A DNA stretch of 64,000 bases, taken from contig NZ_JBHTJV010000009.1 of the NCBI RefSeq assembly GCF_042676045.1, forward strand, positions 578,281 to 642,280. Direction: 5' to 3'. Shown in pieces: positions 53,110-62,717 of this stretch. The position numbers and the translations under genes are program-made. The notes beneath the pieces were generated by a model that saw only the letters and a program-made list of their open reading frames with translations, did not search any database and was not told the origin of the DNA. This stretch comes from Pseudahrensia aquimaris (lineage in GTDB: Bacteria > Pseudomonadota > Alphaproteobacteria > Rhizobiales > Rhizobiaceae). Within the stretch, counting starts at the first letter, position 1; each line of letters opens with the position of its first letter.

Positions 53110-54228
53110 GTGTTCACTACCCTTACAGTGTCACCCATTTTGATGGTGATCTTGAGTCTGTCGCTCGGGGTATTCGTAGCTTACGAATTTCGCCATCAAC
53201 CAACGATCGGACGATATGAGTCTTTCCTCCTCTACGTCCTGTTTATGTCGCCGCTTTCCTTTTCAGCATACTTTTTCGATTTTGATGAAACTTACGCGAT
53301 CGTCCCTTCGCTTTTGGCATGGTTCATTGTTGTGCTCTTCACCAAACGCGCGACGAAATACGGCGTTTTGGGAAAAAAGGGATACCTACGTTGCGTTCTG
53401 ATGAATCGCAGACGGGGACGTTTGGTGCGTTCCGCAGATGACCTAGATAAGATCGACAAACTGATACTCGACGAGAAATTTCTGCCTACTGACGATGCGG
53501 AAGAGGAATACCTAAAGGACATCTTTCAAAAAGCTGCGCTGTTGGATGTAGAGCTGCTCGACATCAACGACTTCCTGAAGCAGGAATATGGCTACGTGAA
53601 TTACATGCGCAAATCTCACCGCATTGCGCTGCGCGAGCGGGTTGTGTTCGACACGTTGAAGAACGCATTTGATCGAACGCTGTCGCTGGTATTGCTGATC
53701 GTGTTTTTGCCCCTGTTCGCCATCATTTCTCTCGCAATCTACCTTCAGGACGGCGGTCCGGTGATATTCTGGCAAACCCGCGTCGGCAAAGGTGGACGCC
53801 ACTTTGAAATCGCAAAATTTAGAAGCCTCAAAAACGGTGATGATGAAACACCGATTGGGCGCAAAATTGGAACCATTCTGCGCGTGTCTCACTTCGACGA
53901 ACTGCCCCAATTGTGGAATGTGCTGAAAGGCGATATGGCGCTTGTTGGCCCAAGGCCAGAATGGTTGTCACTGGCAACAGACCAGAAAGCGCCCAAAGGC
54001 TATTGGATGCGTACGGCCATAAGACCGGGCATAACCGGATGGGCACAAGTGAGTTACAAACCTTCAAGGACGCTGCATACGAGAAACAGAAAGCTCGGCT
54101 ATGATATTTTCTATATCAACAACCGCGGCATATTTCTTGATGCCCTCGTTTGGTTGCGGACATTCCAAAAGTTTGGGTTCTTTCTCGTAGCGTTGCTTGA
54201 TCGCAAGTCGCGCTCAAAAGTCATTTGA
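53110..54228 (+). CDS. Bacterial sugar transferase (polyprenyl-phosphate sugar-1-phosphate transferase)
   Basis: Initiating membrane enzyme of polysaccharide synthesis: moves a sugar-1-phosphate to undecaprenyl phosphate. 372 residues: N-terminal hydrophobic segments (to about 85), a hydrophilic middle, then a helix (LVLLIVFLPLFAIISLAIYL) and the catalytic domain DGGPVIFWQTRVGKGGRHFE, VSHFDELPQLWNVLKGDMAL, VGPRPEW and RPGITGWAQVSY. The start used is a GTG without a clear ribosome site; an ATG at 53140 is an alternative. First gene of the surface polysaccharide group. Its last 15 bp overlap the end of the convergent ligase-like gene. Confidence 0.9.
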   Translation: MFTTLTVSPILMVILSLSLGVFVAYEFRHQPTIGRYESFLLYVLFMSPLSFSAYFFDFDETYAIVPSLLAWFIVVLFTKRATKYGVLGKKGYLRCVLMNRRRGRLVRSADDLDKIDKLILDEKFLPTDDAEEEYLKDIFQKAALLDVELLDINDFLKQEYGYVNYMRKSHRIALRERVVFDTLKNAFDRTLSLVLLIVFLPLFAIISLAIYLQDGGPVIFWQTRVGKGGRHFEIAKFRSLKNGDDETPIGRKIGTILRVSHFDELPQLWNVLKGDMALVGPRPEWLSLATDQKAPKGYWMRTAIRPGITGWAQVSYKPSRTLHTRNRKLGYDIFYINNRGIFLDALVWLRTFQKFGFFLVALLDRKSRSKVI

Positions 54229-55491
54229 ATCTGTCGATAAGTCTTTGTCTTCACGCCTCGGCCAACCCAAAAAGGCGACGATAGCAATGACCAACGCGGC
54301 AAGATACCAGCCTTGCAGCCAAGACGCGCCGACGAGCGCCGAGACATAAGCTGCGACCAGCAGGCAAGTTGCTGCCATGCCCTCTTGCTGCCCAAGTCCG
54401 GCGACGGTTTTCGCAAGGGATAGCAGAACGGCAGCAAAGAGTATTGCGCCAATCAGACCAAAGTTGACCCAGATTTCCAGCACGAAATTATGAGGATGGG
54501 TGGTGCGCGTATCAAAGCCTGCATCACTGAGTGTTTCCGCCAGCGCCCCTTTCATGGCCAAGTGTCGATCGGCTTTCGCGCCCGTGCCAAATATGGGGCT
54601 GTCTGCAATTTCGTCGGCATAGCCTTGCCAGATTGCGGCGCGATGAAGAGCATGGCCGTCTTTGAGGAAACTTGAAGAGGAGTTGGTCACCGCCGCCCCA
54701 ACCAGCGGCAAAAGCAACGGAAAGACTAAAGTAAATGCGGCGGCGCTGGCGATCAGCCAGGTTCGAAGCCGAGGCGCCACCGTCAAAATACCCCAAACGG
54801 CTCCGGCGAATACAGCAGCCAATTGCGCTGTCTGGCTTTGTGTGGCCCATAAAACGGCGGCAAGAACGATCAAAAAGCCGAAGGCCAAAATTTTGTGAAG
54901 CGCAGTCGGCTTTGAAAAAACTGCAATCGGAATGGCAAGAAAAACCAACCCGATTGTGTTGCGGTTAAGATCATATAGTTCAGAATTTGTGTCCCTAAGA
55001 GCGTAGAGCGACGTCAATCCAAGCAGGTCCAGCAAAACGAGCGTAGCGCCGATTAACGAGCCGCTCATAACCATGATCGACATAGGTGCGATAATCGTTC
55101 TGGAGCACTCACGCGCAAGAATGAGGGCGATTGGAATAAGTGCAAGCAAAGCTGCAACGTCGAATAGAGCTTCAAGCGGAATTGGGCTGCGGAAAATTCC
55201 AATAGCATACCACACCACAAACGCGGCAAAGGACAATACCAAAAGGCGCACCGGGTCTGTCCGAAAGCTTCTGACCGATTGGCGAAAGTTAAGATGGCGG
55301 AACCCAGTGATGGCGTGGCCCACCAAAAGAAACACCAGCGCCAACAAAATTGCTGCCGGCATCCATCGTGTTACAGCAACCTGCAAAATGGGGCCGATGA
55401 TAAAAAGCACGACAGCAGCGCTATCGCGGCAGATCCGCAAAATCCAATAGTCGAAACCATCGGATAGAGTTGTTTCGGGTTCAATGGCCAT
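54214..55491 (-). CDS. O-antigen ligase/Wzy-like polysaccharide protein
   Basis: 425-residue polytopic membrane protein of the O-antigen ligase family (WaaL/Wzy/PglL type), with around a dozen hydrophobic stretches. The large periplasmic loop includes GTGAKADRHLAMKGA and TTHPHNFVLEIWVNFGLIGA, with the conserved His region of this family. I start at MAIEPETTLSDGFDYWILRI, 11 bp inside the upstream GT gene; a longer in-frame reading overlaps that gene by over 100 bp. It would join or polymerise the sugar chain made by the neighbours. Chain type is unknown. Confidence 0.85.
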   Translation of the reverse strand: MAIEPETTLSDGFDYWILRICRDSAAVVLFIIGPILQVAVTRWMPAAILLALVFLLVGHAITGFRHLNFRQSVRSFRTDPVRLLVLSFAAFVVWYAIGIFRSPIPLEALFDVAALLALIPIALILARECSRTIIAPMSIMVMSGSLIGATLVLLDLLGLTSLYALRDTNSELYDLNRNTIGLVFLAIPIAVFSKPTALHKILAFGFLIVLAAVLWATQSQTAQLAAVFAGAVWGILTVAPRLRTWLIASAAAFTLVFPLLLPLVGAAVTNSSSSFLKDGHALHRAAIWQGYADEIADSPIFGTGAKADRHLAMKGALAETLSDAGFDTRTTHPHNFVLEIWVNFGLIGAILFAAVLLSLAKTVAGLGQQEGMAATCLLVAAYVSALVGASWLQGWYLAALVIAIVAFLGWPRREDKDLSTDSNDF

Positions 55492-56647
55492 CGTCGCGCA
55501 GCCCGTAAACTTCGGCAAATGCGTCTGCCACTTCTGCATTGCTGACAGGCAGTGCTTCAATGAGCGCGCGTGCGGCGCGTCCGTATTCTGAGACAAGGTC
55601 CGGATTGTTCAGAGCTTCACCGACGGCAGCTATGAGCGCGCTGCTATCTGGTGGGTCGAGTAGCCAACCTGTCTCGCCATCGACAACAACTTTCTCGATT
55701 GCACTTTGCCGACTGGCAATCATTGCCACGCCACAGGCTGCCGCTTCCAGCAAAGCGCGGGGAAAACCTTCCTGCAAACGCGTTGGCAGGCAAACCACGT
55801 CCGCTGAATTGATTATCCGTGGCATCTCGCTCTGATCTACCGCCCCCAAAAATGTGATCGCGCCATCTTCATGGGCTTTCTGGATTGTTGAGGGGTCCAT
55901 TGATCCGGGATCGGTCTCTTCAAACAGTCCGGCAAGAACGAATTTAGCGTCCAGCCCCTTGCTCTTTGCGTCGCGTGCGGTTTCCAGAAACACATCGACC
56001 CCCTTTTTTTCGATGAGTCTGGTTGCCATCAGGAAGGTCAGGCCGTTGATCGACGTCTTAGCTTCAGGTTTGAACACGTCTGTATCCAACCCCGTGCCCT
56101 CAACAACGGTGGCTCGAGTGGCAGGAACTATGCCGTAATCTATAAGAATTTTCCGATCACAGGCATTTTCAAAGGTCGCGTGTGCCCCGCTTACCTTGGC
56201 GCTGAGACGCAGGGCCATCGTGACGATCACCTTTCGCACCGTGGCCATGGCTCTATCGCATGGTTCGAAAACTTTGCCGAGGCCTGGGAAGGTCCAAACA
56301 AGTTTTTCCGCGCCCCCGAACAGACGTCGCAATGACACCGCAAGCCCGGAAAACAGAATTGGCTTGATCGTGATTGCATGGACGATATGAGGTTTTCGGG
56401 TTCCAATAATCCGCAGCAGAGCCCACAAAAGCTGAAGGTCTGCGAGAAGGTTCAGACGGTGTTTGTCGATTGGCAGTTCAACAAGTGCAATATTATCGGG
56501 CCAAGCACGCTTTGCTTCTTCGGTGCATGCGCCACTCGCCACAACAACATCGTGTCCCTTGGAAGCAAAGTGTTCTGCGAGCATTTGGCGGTGAGCGCGG
56601 AAATAACCAAGATCATTGACCACAAAAAGGATTTGCATTTTAACCAT
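55481..56647 (-). CDS. Glycosyltransferase family 4 protein
   Basis: 388-residue GT-B enzyme. The N-terminal domain starts MVKMQILFVVNDLGYFRAHR (a second Met two codons in is another start) and contains HAITIKPILFSGLAVSLRRL. The C-terminal half has LMATRLIEKKGVDVFLETA, ADVVCLPTRLQEGFPRALLE and AACGVAMIASRQSAIEKVV with E-G-F-P-x7-E, the GT4 donor site. It is likely a retaining transferase adding a sugar at the cytoplasmic face. 11-bp overlap with the ligase-like gene downstream; divergent from the GT2 gene. Confidence 0.9.
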   Translation of the reverse strand: MVKMQILFVVNDLGYFRAHRQMLAEHFASKGHDVVVASGACTEEAKRAWPDNIALVELPIDKHRLNLLADLQLLWALLRIIGTRKPHIVHAITIKPILFSGLAVSLRRLFGGAEKLVWTFPGLGKVFEPCDRAMATVRKVIVTMALRLSAKVSGAHATFENACDRKILIDYGIVPATRATVVEGTGLDTDVFKPEAKTSINGLTFLMATRLIEKKGVDVFLETARDAKSKGLDAKFVLAGLFEETDPGSMDPSTIQKAHEDGAITFLGAVDQSEMPRIINSADVVCLPTRLQEGFPRALLEAAACGVAMIASRQSAIEKVVVDGETGWLLDPPDSSALIAAVGEALNNPDLVSEYGRAARALIEALPVSNAEVADAFAEVYGLRDDGH

Positions 56648-56706
56648 CGTGGCTTTTGAAAAGTGGATGGTCCTTGCTTCGAAACGCCACGGACATCCTT
56701 TCTTCC

Positions 56707-57561
56707 ATGCCAGACCTCACCATCATCATTCCCGCTTACAATATGCATGACACTGTGTCTAATGCGGTTGAAAGCGTGTTGATCCAGAAAATTGAGGCCC
56801 AAATCATCGTCATTGATGACGGCTCTTTGCCTCCGATCACGTTGCCTGAGGACGTGGCAGCGCATCCGCTGGTGACCCTTTTGACACTTCCTTCAAATGG
56901 TGGTGCGGCGGCGGCCCGTAACGCAGGCGTCACAAGGGTCAAAACCGATTGGCTGGCTTTTCTCGACGCGGATGACACACTCATACCCGACACACTCCAT
57001 CAGCGTTTCGAATTTGCAAAGGCAATGGAGGCCGATGCTCCGCTAGCCCTGTTTGGCTGCGGTTGGTTGGAAGCAACACGAAAGATCGGCCAGCAAACAC
57101 GCATTCCCTTAGGTGCAGACACCGCCCGCCATTTCGCATCTGGCTGCTGGTATTGCCCCGGCTCATGCATCATCGCGCGGCGACAAGTCTTTGTGGATTT
57201 GCCCTTCGATGAGAGTTTGAGCCGCTTGGAAGACTTTGATTTTGGTATCCGTTTTGGGAAAAGCGGTGGGCAGCTTCTGGTTCAACCAATTGCGGGTGCT
57301 GCAATCCGACCCGCAAACCGGACAGATACCGATCAGGTGGCCCGCGCTGCAAAACATTTGCGGACCAAGCACACTGCTTTGGCAGAAAGTGACCCTGATG
57401 CTTTCAGTGCAATGAACGCTTATCTCGAGTTGGAACTTGGAACAGCGAGTGCGCGGGAAAGCCGTTGGGTGAAGGCCTTGGGCCATCATTTGCGCTCTTT
57501 TGCCTATAAGCCGCGCATCACACGGCACTTCAGCCCGGGCTGGACGTTCTCGCAGTCCTAG
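56707..57561 (+). CDS. Glycosyltransferase family 2 protein
   Basis: 284-residue GT-A enzyme starting MPDLTIIIPAYNMHDTVSNA. It has QIIVIDDGSLP, SNGGAAAARNAGVTRVKTDW and WLAFLDADDTLIPDTLHQRF, the D-x-D-D metal/donor site. The C-terminal acceptor half SLSRLEDFDFGIRFGKSGG is shorter than in processive enzymes, so it probably adds one sugar. It is between the divergent GT4 gene and an epimerase. Confidence 0.9.
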   Translation: MPDLTIIIPAYNMHDTVSNAVESVLIQKIEAQIIVIDDGSLPPITLPEDVAAHPLVTLLTLPSNGGAAAARNAGVTRVKTDWLAFLDADDTLIPDTLHQRFEFAKAMEADAPLALFGCGWLEATRKIGQQTRIPLGADTARHFASGCWYCPGSCIIARRQVFVDLPFDESLSRLEDFDFGIRFGKSGGQLLVQPIAGAAIRPANRTDTDQVARAAKHLRTKHTALAESDPDAFSAMNAYLELELGTASARESRWVKALGHHLRSFAYKPRITRHFSPGWTFSQS

Positions 57562-57639
57562 AGAACCAGACCGCCCCGCTTGCAATTCCCCCCCTTCTTG
57601 GCCAAAAAGCGGAGCACTTACGCAATCGGTGGTCCTGCC

Positions 57640-58659
57640 ATGTCAGTTTCAAACGGCGCTTCGCATCGATCAGACGGGGAGCGCTGGTTCATCACAGGTG
57701 GCTGCGGTTTCATCGGCCGCAATTTGATCAGCCTCTTGCTGGGCCAAGGCGTTCCTCTCGGCAGCATTCGTGTCTATGACAATCACTCCGCAGGCTCACT
57801 CGACGACTTAAAGCACGTTACGCAAGCGGCCGAAGAAGGAGCGGACTGGGGCTCTGGCTTAATCGGTGTTTGGCAAGGCGATGTTCGTGATGCACTGGCA
57901 GTTGGCAGAGCGATGCAAGGGTCAACCCATGTTGTTCATCTGGCCGCATCGACCAGTGTTACCCGGTCAGTTGAAGACCCCCTAACGGATTGTCAGCACA
58001 ATGTGTTGGGCGTGCTCACGATGCTTGAACAGTGCCGAACACATCCTGTCGAGGCGTTTGTCTTTGCTTCATCGAGCGCACCATTGGGTGCCGCTGCTCA
58101 GCCGATAACGGAAGAGACGCCCCCCAATCCTGCGTCTCCTTACGGGGCGAGCAAGCTGGCGGGTGAAGGATATTGTCAGGCCTATGCAAATTGCTTTGAC
58201 GTGCCGACTTCGATTTTACGTTTTGGCAATGTCTACGGAATCCACTGTAACCATACCGAAAGCGTTGTGGCGCGTTTTCTGTTGCGCGCACTCGAGGGGT
58301 TGCCGCTTGAGATATACGGTGACGGCACAGCAACACGCGATTTTGTCTACGTTGAAGACTTATGCGAGGCTATTGCGCTCGCTGCCCGTCAGGCACGCAC
58401 GCATGCAGGCGAGATTTATCAAATAGCCACTCATCGCGAGACCACGGTGAATGAAATCGCCAACATCCTTGCATCGGTCTTGAAAGATCAAGGCGTCGAG
58501 GGCGTTACCGTTAACCACGCCCAAACGCGGGTGGGCGATGTTCAACGCAATTTTTCTGATGTCGCCAAGGCCAAGCGTGATCTGGGTTGGGAAGCGCGCA
58601 CCAGCCTACAAGAAGGTTTGTCAAAAACCGCCGATTGGTTCTTGCAAAACTCCCGCTGA
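57640..58659 (+). CDS. NAD-dependent epimerase/dehydratase (nucleotide-sugar type SDR)
   Basis: 339-residue extended SDR starting MSVSNGASHRSDGERWFITG; cofactor site FITGGCGFIGRNLISLLL, the catalytic Ser/Thr region FVFASSSAPLGAAAQPI and the catalytic Tyr-x3-Lys in SPYGASKLAGEGYCQAY. The C-terminal LEIYGDGTATRDFVYVEDLC fits UDP-sugar 4-epimerases and dTDP-glucose dehydratase relatives; the precise sugar is not readable. GGTGG precedes the ATG. It is convergent with the 1307-residue gene, 7 bp apart. Confidence 0.9.
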   Translation: MSVSNGASHRSDGERWFITGGCGFIGRNLISLLLGQGVPLGSIRVYDNHSAGSLDDLKHVTQAAEEGADWGSGLIGVWQGDVRDALAVGRAMQGSTHVVHLAASTSVTRSVEDPLTDCQHNVLGVLTMLEQCRTHPVEAFVFASSSAPLGAAAQPITEETPPNPASPYGASKLAGEGYCQAYANCFDVPTSILRFGNVYGIHCNHTESVVARFLLRALEGLPLEIYGDGTATRDFVYVEDLCEAIALAARQARTHAGEIYQIATHRETTVNEIANILASVLKDQGVEGVTVNHAQTRVGDVQRNFSDVAKAKRDLGWEARTSLQEGLSKTADWFLQNSR

Positions 58660-58666
58660 CTTTCGA

Positions 58667-61600
58667 TTAACGCGAAATGCCCGTGAACTTCTCGATCATC
58701 CGATCCGCAACTAAGTCCATGCGGTCGTCGCCATTTTGAAGCAGATCGTTCACTTGCTCCCACCGCCATTGTGGAACGCCGACGCGGTCGTTGGTCAATT
58801 GCCGCAATGAATATTCGTTGAGGATAGAGACGTCTGGGGTGCCCAGATAGGAAATGAGAAACGCCGAGCGGTTTCGCAACTCCTTTGATGGCTTCTTGAA
58901 CTTTCCCGCTCGAAGATACGAGCGATATTGATCACGCGATTCCGGGTAAATGAGATCGACCGGATAGTCATGCTTTCCAAACCATGAAGCCATAAGAACC
59001 GGAATGCCCAAAGCAGTAAGTTCAAGGCTGCTGGAACCGTTCCACAAAAGAGCCAGATCGAGATGCGGGGCCAACGCGTGAACATTGATGTCACGATGCC
59101 CCAGGACGCGAACATTATCTGGAATATCCACTTCAATCAGATCGGCGAAGAAATCGATCAGATCGAGAGCGATCTCTGGCCGCAATTCGTGGGGGTGGGG
59201 CTTTATCAGCAATATTACATCGTCTGCCCCGGCGACCGATTGGACCGTGTGATTGAGCCAGTCTTTCATATCCTTATGGGCAGGGCCGCCATCATAAGGC
59301 ACGTTAAGATCGACCGGTACTTTGCCGAACGCACAGACGACCTTTTTGCCAGCAGCACGTTCTGACTTGAGCCAATCAACAATCTCCAGTTCGGTCTCGT
59401 TGCTGGAGGATGAATTGCGGTTGACCTTGATCATGTCGTCCGCGCGTTGTTTCAAATCGCTGTCACTACGGTTTTGCGCATACCAGGTCTCGAATTTCTC
59501 TGGCAATGCCATAAACGGCGCACGGCGATCCTTGTGCAGGGTCATATCGGTTACGCACATCGTCGATGCATATTTCGAGCCAAGGTTAGAGAAGTAACTC
59601 TCGTAAGCCACATTGCAGTTGATGAATGACAAGTGTGGATCGTCCTTTGCACGGGCAAAGTCTCGAAACACCGAGAACGGCACGACATGGGCGTTGCCGC
59701 TGACCATGACCACATTGATTTTACGCTGAACGACCTCGCGGAAAATGTCTTCGCATACCGAAAGACATGTATCGGCGCGTTTCAGATAAACACTGAAATC
59801 GCGATTGGCCGCATCTTCGTTGATATCGACTTCGTACTTGCGCACACGGGTCGACATGCGTTCGTAGAAACCCTGATAGAAATTGATACCCTCGGCTTCC
59901 ACCGTTCGCTCGTCCCAATTGATCTCCCAGTCGTGGTCAAGTTGGTGATGATAGAGCGTGGAGGGGATGGAGCCAGCGAAGCGGTCAATATACTCGATAC
60001 CCGTTGGATCGTGCTCCACCATGCCTTCCAGCAAATTTACAACCGCGTACCCTTTTTTCTTCAGCGCATAGAGCGCCGGCGTCATCATCGCCAACGTGTT
60101 GAAACAAGATTGCGACGCCAGAAAAACAACGCCTTTTGGCACCACAGGCTGCGGATAGCTTTTCAGGATGCGACTTGTCTGGCGAATGAAATCAATCTTT
60201 GCGATTTCGTCTTTCAGCGACTTGCGCTTGGCCGGTTCTACGACGTTTTGAAGTCTTAGATTGAGCGTTCGTTTCGCTTCCGCAAATTCTCCAATCGCAC
60301 GCAAAGCCTTGGCGTAGCGCATGATTGCCCGACTATCTTTTTGCGTCATCGGCGACGCAGTCGAGTAAGCCTTTATCACTCCCAGATGGTCCGCCTTCGC
60401 AGCGTGCAGCGCAATCCAGGCCGTCTCCAAACGCGCTTTTTGGTCGGTCGTTGTTTTTGCTGACTTATGGAAGAAGTGCTCAGCAAGCATTTTCTTCGCT
60501 TGCTCAAACTGCCCACGCTTCACGAAAAAATCGAAAATCTGATAAAAATGGCCGCTACGTTTTGCAAGATGGCCCCAGCTTTCGATCGATTTGCTCTGCA
60601 AATTAAATTCGTTATTGGCGAATGACCCGATCAACAGGTCATAACCCTTCTGGGTTTCGCTGACGCTATCGGTTGCCACACCTACAAGAGCGGCGTTCAA
60701 AAACATGTCGTAACGACTGGGATATTTTGCAGCCAGATGCTCTTTCAGCAGTTCGGCACAACGCACCTGAAGTCCCCGGCGACGGCTGTGATCGCGTTCG
60801 CTCCTAGTTGGATTGGATCGGATGATTGTGCAGAGCCGATGATAGAGCGCGGGATCTGTCTTTTCGACCGATGACAGCGCATTCATCAAATCAACCAAGG
60901 GGTTATAGTGTAGATTGTTTGAAAGTGCGCGTGCATAGGAATGGATAGCGCTCGCATTGCCACCTTCCTCTGAGTAGCTTTCCACCAGTTTGTCGATCAG
61001 ATCAGGAATATCGCGGCAAACCCGACCATTCAGGTTTGCCTGAGCGAAAGTGACTGCCGACAGAACAGAATCTGTGAGCATCGGATCGTGCAAAATGATC
61101 TCGTCATTAGCTTCAAGTTGATCCAGTGCACGGTTTGTTACCGCCAGTAGTGCGTCGTAGTTGAAAGTGCCGACCAGAAGATCAACGATTTGAGCGAAAT
61201 TGTGCAGCAGCGTCGCGTCATCCACGCGCTGCATAATTTGATCTACCGTAGCGGAAGCTGAATCGGGGCATGTATTGAGATACAGCAGCACTCGAACAGC
61301 ACTTGGCAGTGTCTCTTCAATTGAGCGGAGTTTCTCTAGGTCAAGCCAGTTTTCAGGGATCTCGCGAGGGTCAAGGTGCTTTACCTGTTCGACGATGAAA
61401 TGTCCGGCAACTTCAAAGAAATTGCTCAAGCCATTGCTGACTGGATGAACGTAGCGCGGATAGCGCAGATAAACGGCTGCAAACAGAGTTTCCAACGAAA
61501 CGTCTTTTCCAGTGCGTTCCGGAATTTGTTGCAGATCATCGGTCAGTCCGTGGCCGGCGTAAAATGGTGCGCCAGCAACAGTCACCTTCTTTCCCTGAAT

Positions 61601-62590
61601 AAGCGCTTCAAAACCGCTCAACGATGTCTGCGTAAAAATGCGGTCCATCTGGCTGGTAAGATCAGCGAGAGGAGCGTTCGGCGAATGGACAATCAGCGAC
61701 TGCGACGGTAGCGCATCAGCAATTTTTTTCGATTGTCTGCTACCCACGTCTGGATGGGGACGGAAATGAAGCTGAGCGTTGGCAAACTTATCGCTCGCTG
61801 TTTCAACAAGCTGTTGGTTGGAAAAATTTTTATTTGTTAGCCGCTGCAGCAGGTTGGGCCGTTCCAAGCTGCCATATCGAATGGACGCGTCGTTCTCTAC
61901 CTGGCCGACAATAAGAACCCTCTCGCGCCCTTCGGCGTCTTCCAGTTCAACCGGCTCATCACTGAAATAAGTGTAGTATTTGCTCAACCGCGCGGCACGC
62001 ATGAGCAAAAGACCGTCCCGCGCATTCTTTGCGAGATCGGGGTCCGCACTCAAATCCGTCTCGGCGATGAGCTTTTGTACGTCCGATTTGCCGAGAGCGT
62101 CGTAGTATAGACCGTTGTCGTCAAACACCAGCGAATGAGCCCGCGTGTGCTTTACGCCAGAACCCATTGATCTTAGGAATCCATCCTCGATACGCACCAG
62201 ATTCTTTTTGTATTGTTCAGCAAAACTGCTGAGCGATTTCGGAACATCATTGCCCCAAATTCCCAGTTTCCATTCGCCTTCGAAAAGATCTGGTCGTCTG
62301 TCAAAAACAGTTTGTGGTCCAGTATCAAAGCGCACAAAGGCAACGCGGTATTCTGGCAGATAGTCCACCAGATGTCGGCGTTTCCATGGATTGATCTTCC
62401 ATAAAAATATGACGGGCTTGTCAGGTGCGTGCTGCCAATTGCGGCCCATAAATTGCAGGTAATCTTCTGCGCCCGGTTCCAATTTCGCCCAGCGACGCAC
62501 AAACTGCATTTCATCGCGCCAACTATCCGGCTGGTGGTAGAGGCGCCGTGCTTTTCGTGTTGCTTTTTGAGAAATGTCGGAAAATTTCAT
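58667..62590 (-). CDS. Giant 3-part capsule glycosyltransferase: KpsC-like module, helical middle, second GT-like module
   Basis: 1307 residues. Residues 1 to about 410 match one module of KpsC (beta-Kdo transferase that builds the linker of group 2 capsules): VRIEDGFLRSMGSGVKHTRA, DNGLYYDALG, LHFRPHPDV and TSLSGFEALIQGKKVTVAGA followed by PFYAGHGLTDD. KpsC itself carries two such modules. A long all-helical, TPR-like middle follows (about 420-790, with SIESWGHLAKRSGHFYQIFD and RYAKALRAIGEFAEAKRTLN). Then from about 805 comes a second GT-B-like module (VFLASQSCFNTLAMMTPALY, LLIKPHPHELRPE near 1131, WNGSSSLELTALGIPVLMAS near 1185) that resembles KpsS/CDP-glycerol-type enzymes only loosely. No signal peptide: cytoplasmic. 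CMP-Kdo would come from kdsB. Confidence 0.8.
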   Translation of the reverse strand: MKFSDISQKATRKARRLYHQPDSWRDEMQFVRRWAKLEPGAEDYLQFMGRNWQHAPDKPVIFLWKINPWKRRHLVDYLPEYRVAFVRFDTGPQTVFDRRPDLFEGEWKLGIWGNDVPKSLSSFAEQYKKNLVRIEDGFLRSMGSGVKHTRAHSLVFDDNGLYYDALGKSDVQKLIAETDLSADPDLAKNARDGLLLMRAARLSKYYTYFSDEPVELEDAEGRERVLIVGQVENDASIRYGSLERPNLLQRLTNKNFSNQQLVETASDKFANAQLHFRPHPDVGSRQSKKIADALPSQSLIVHSPNAPLADLTSQMDRIFTQTSLSGFEALIQGKKVTVAGAPFYAGHGLTDDLQQIPERTGKDVSLETLFAAVYLRYPRYVHPVSNGLSNFFEVAGHFIVEQVKHLDPREIPENWLDLEKLRSIEETLPSAVRVLLYLNTCPDSASATVDQIMQRVDDATLLHNFAQIVDLLVGTFNYDALLAVTNRALDQLEANDEIILHDPMLTDSVLSAVTFAQANLNGRVCRDIPDLIDKLVESYSEEGGNASAIHSYARALSNNLHYNPLVDLMNALSSVEKTDPALYHRLCTIIRSNPTRSERDHSRRRGLQVRCAELLKEHLAAKYPSRYDMFLNAALVGVATDSVSETQKGYDLLIGSFANNEFNLQSKSIESWGHLAKRSGHFYQIFDFFVKRGQFEQAKKMLAEHFFHKSAKTTTDQKARLETAWIALHAAKADHLGVIKAYSTASPMTQKDSRAIMRYAKALRAIGEFAEAKRTLNLRLQNVVEPAKRKSLKDEIAKIDFIRQTSRILKSYPQPVVPKGVVFLASQSCFNTLAMMTPALYALKKKGYAVVNLLEGMVEHDPTGIEYIDRFAGSIPSTLYHHQLDHDWEINWDERTVEAEGINFYQGFYERMSTRVRKYEVDINEDAANRDFSVYLKRADTCLSVCEDIFREVVQRKINVVMVSGNAHVVPFSVFRDFARAKDDPHLSFINCNVAYESYFSNLGSKYASTMCVTDMTLHKDRRAPFMALPEKFETWYAQNRSDSDLKQRADDMIKVNRNSSSSNETELEIVDWLKSERAAGKKVVCAFGKVPVDLNVPYDGGPAHKDMKDWLNHTVQSVAGADDVILLIKPHPHELRPEIALDLIDFFADLIEVDIPDNVRVLGHRDINVHALAPHLDLALLWNGSSSLELTALGIPVLMASWFGKHDYPVDLIYPESRDQYRSYLRAGKFKKPSKELRNRSAFLISYLGTPDVSILNEYSLRQLTNDRVGVPQWRWEQVNDLLQNGDDRMDLVADRMIEKFTGISR

Positions 62591-62717
62591 GGATTGGCCT
62601 TAGGGCTGCGGATATCGCTCGTATCAATGAGCGGCGCGTTTCGTCAATTATTTCAATTCTATCTATCACATTTGCGAATAATTTATCGCAAGTCGGCTAG
62701 AAATCACAATCGATGTA

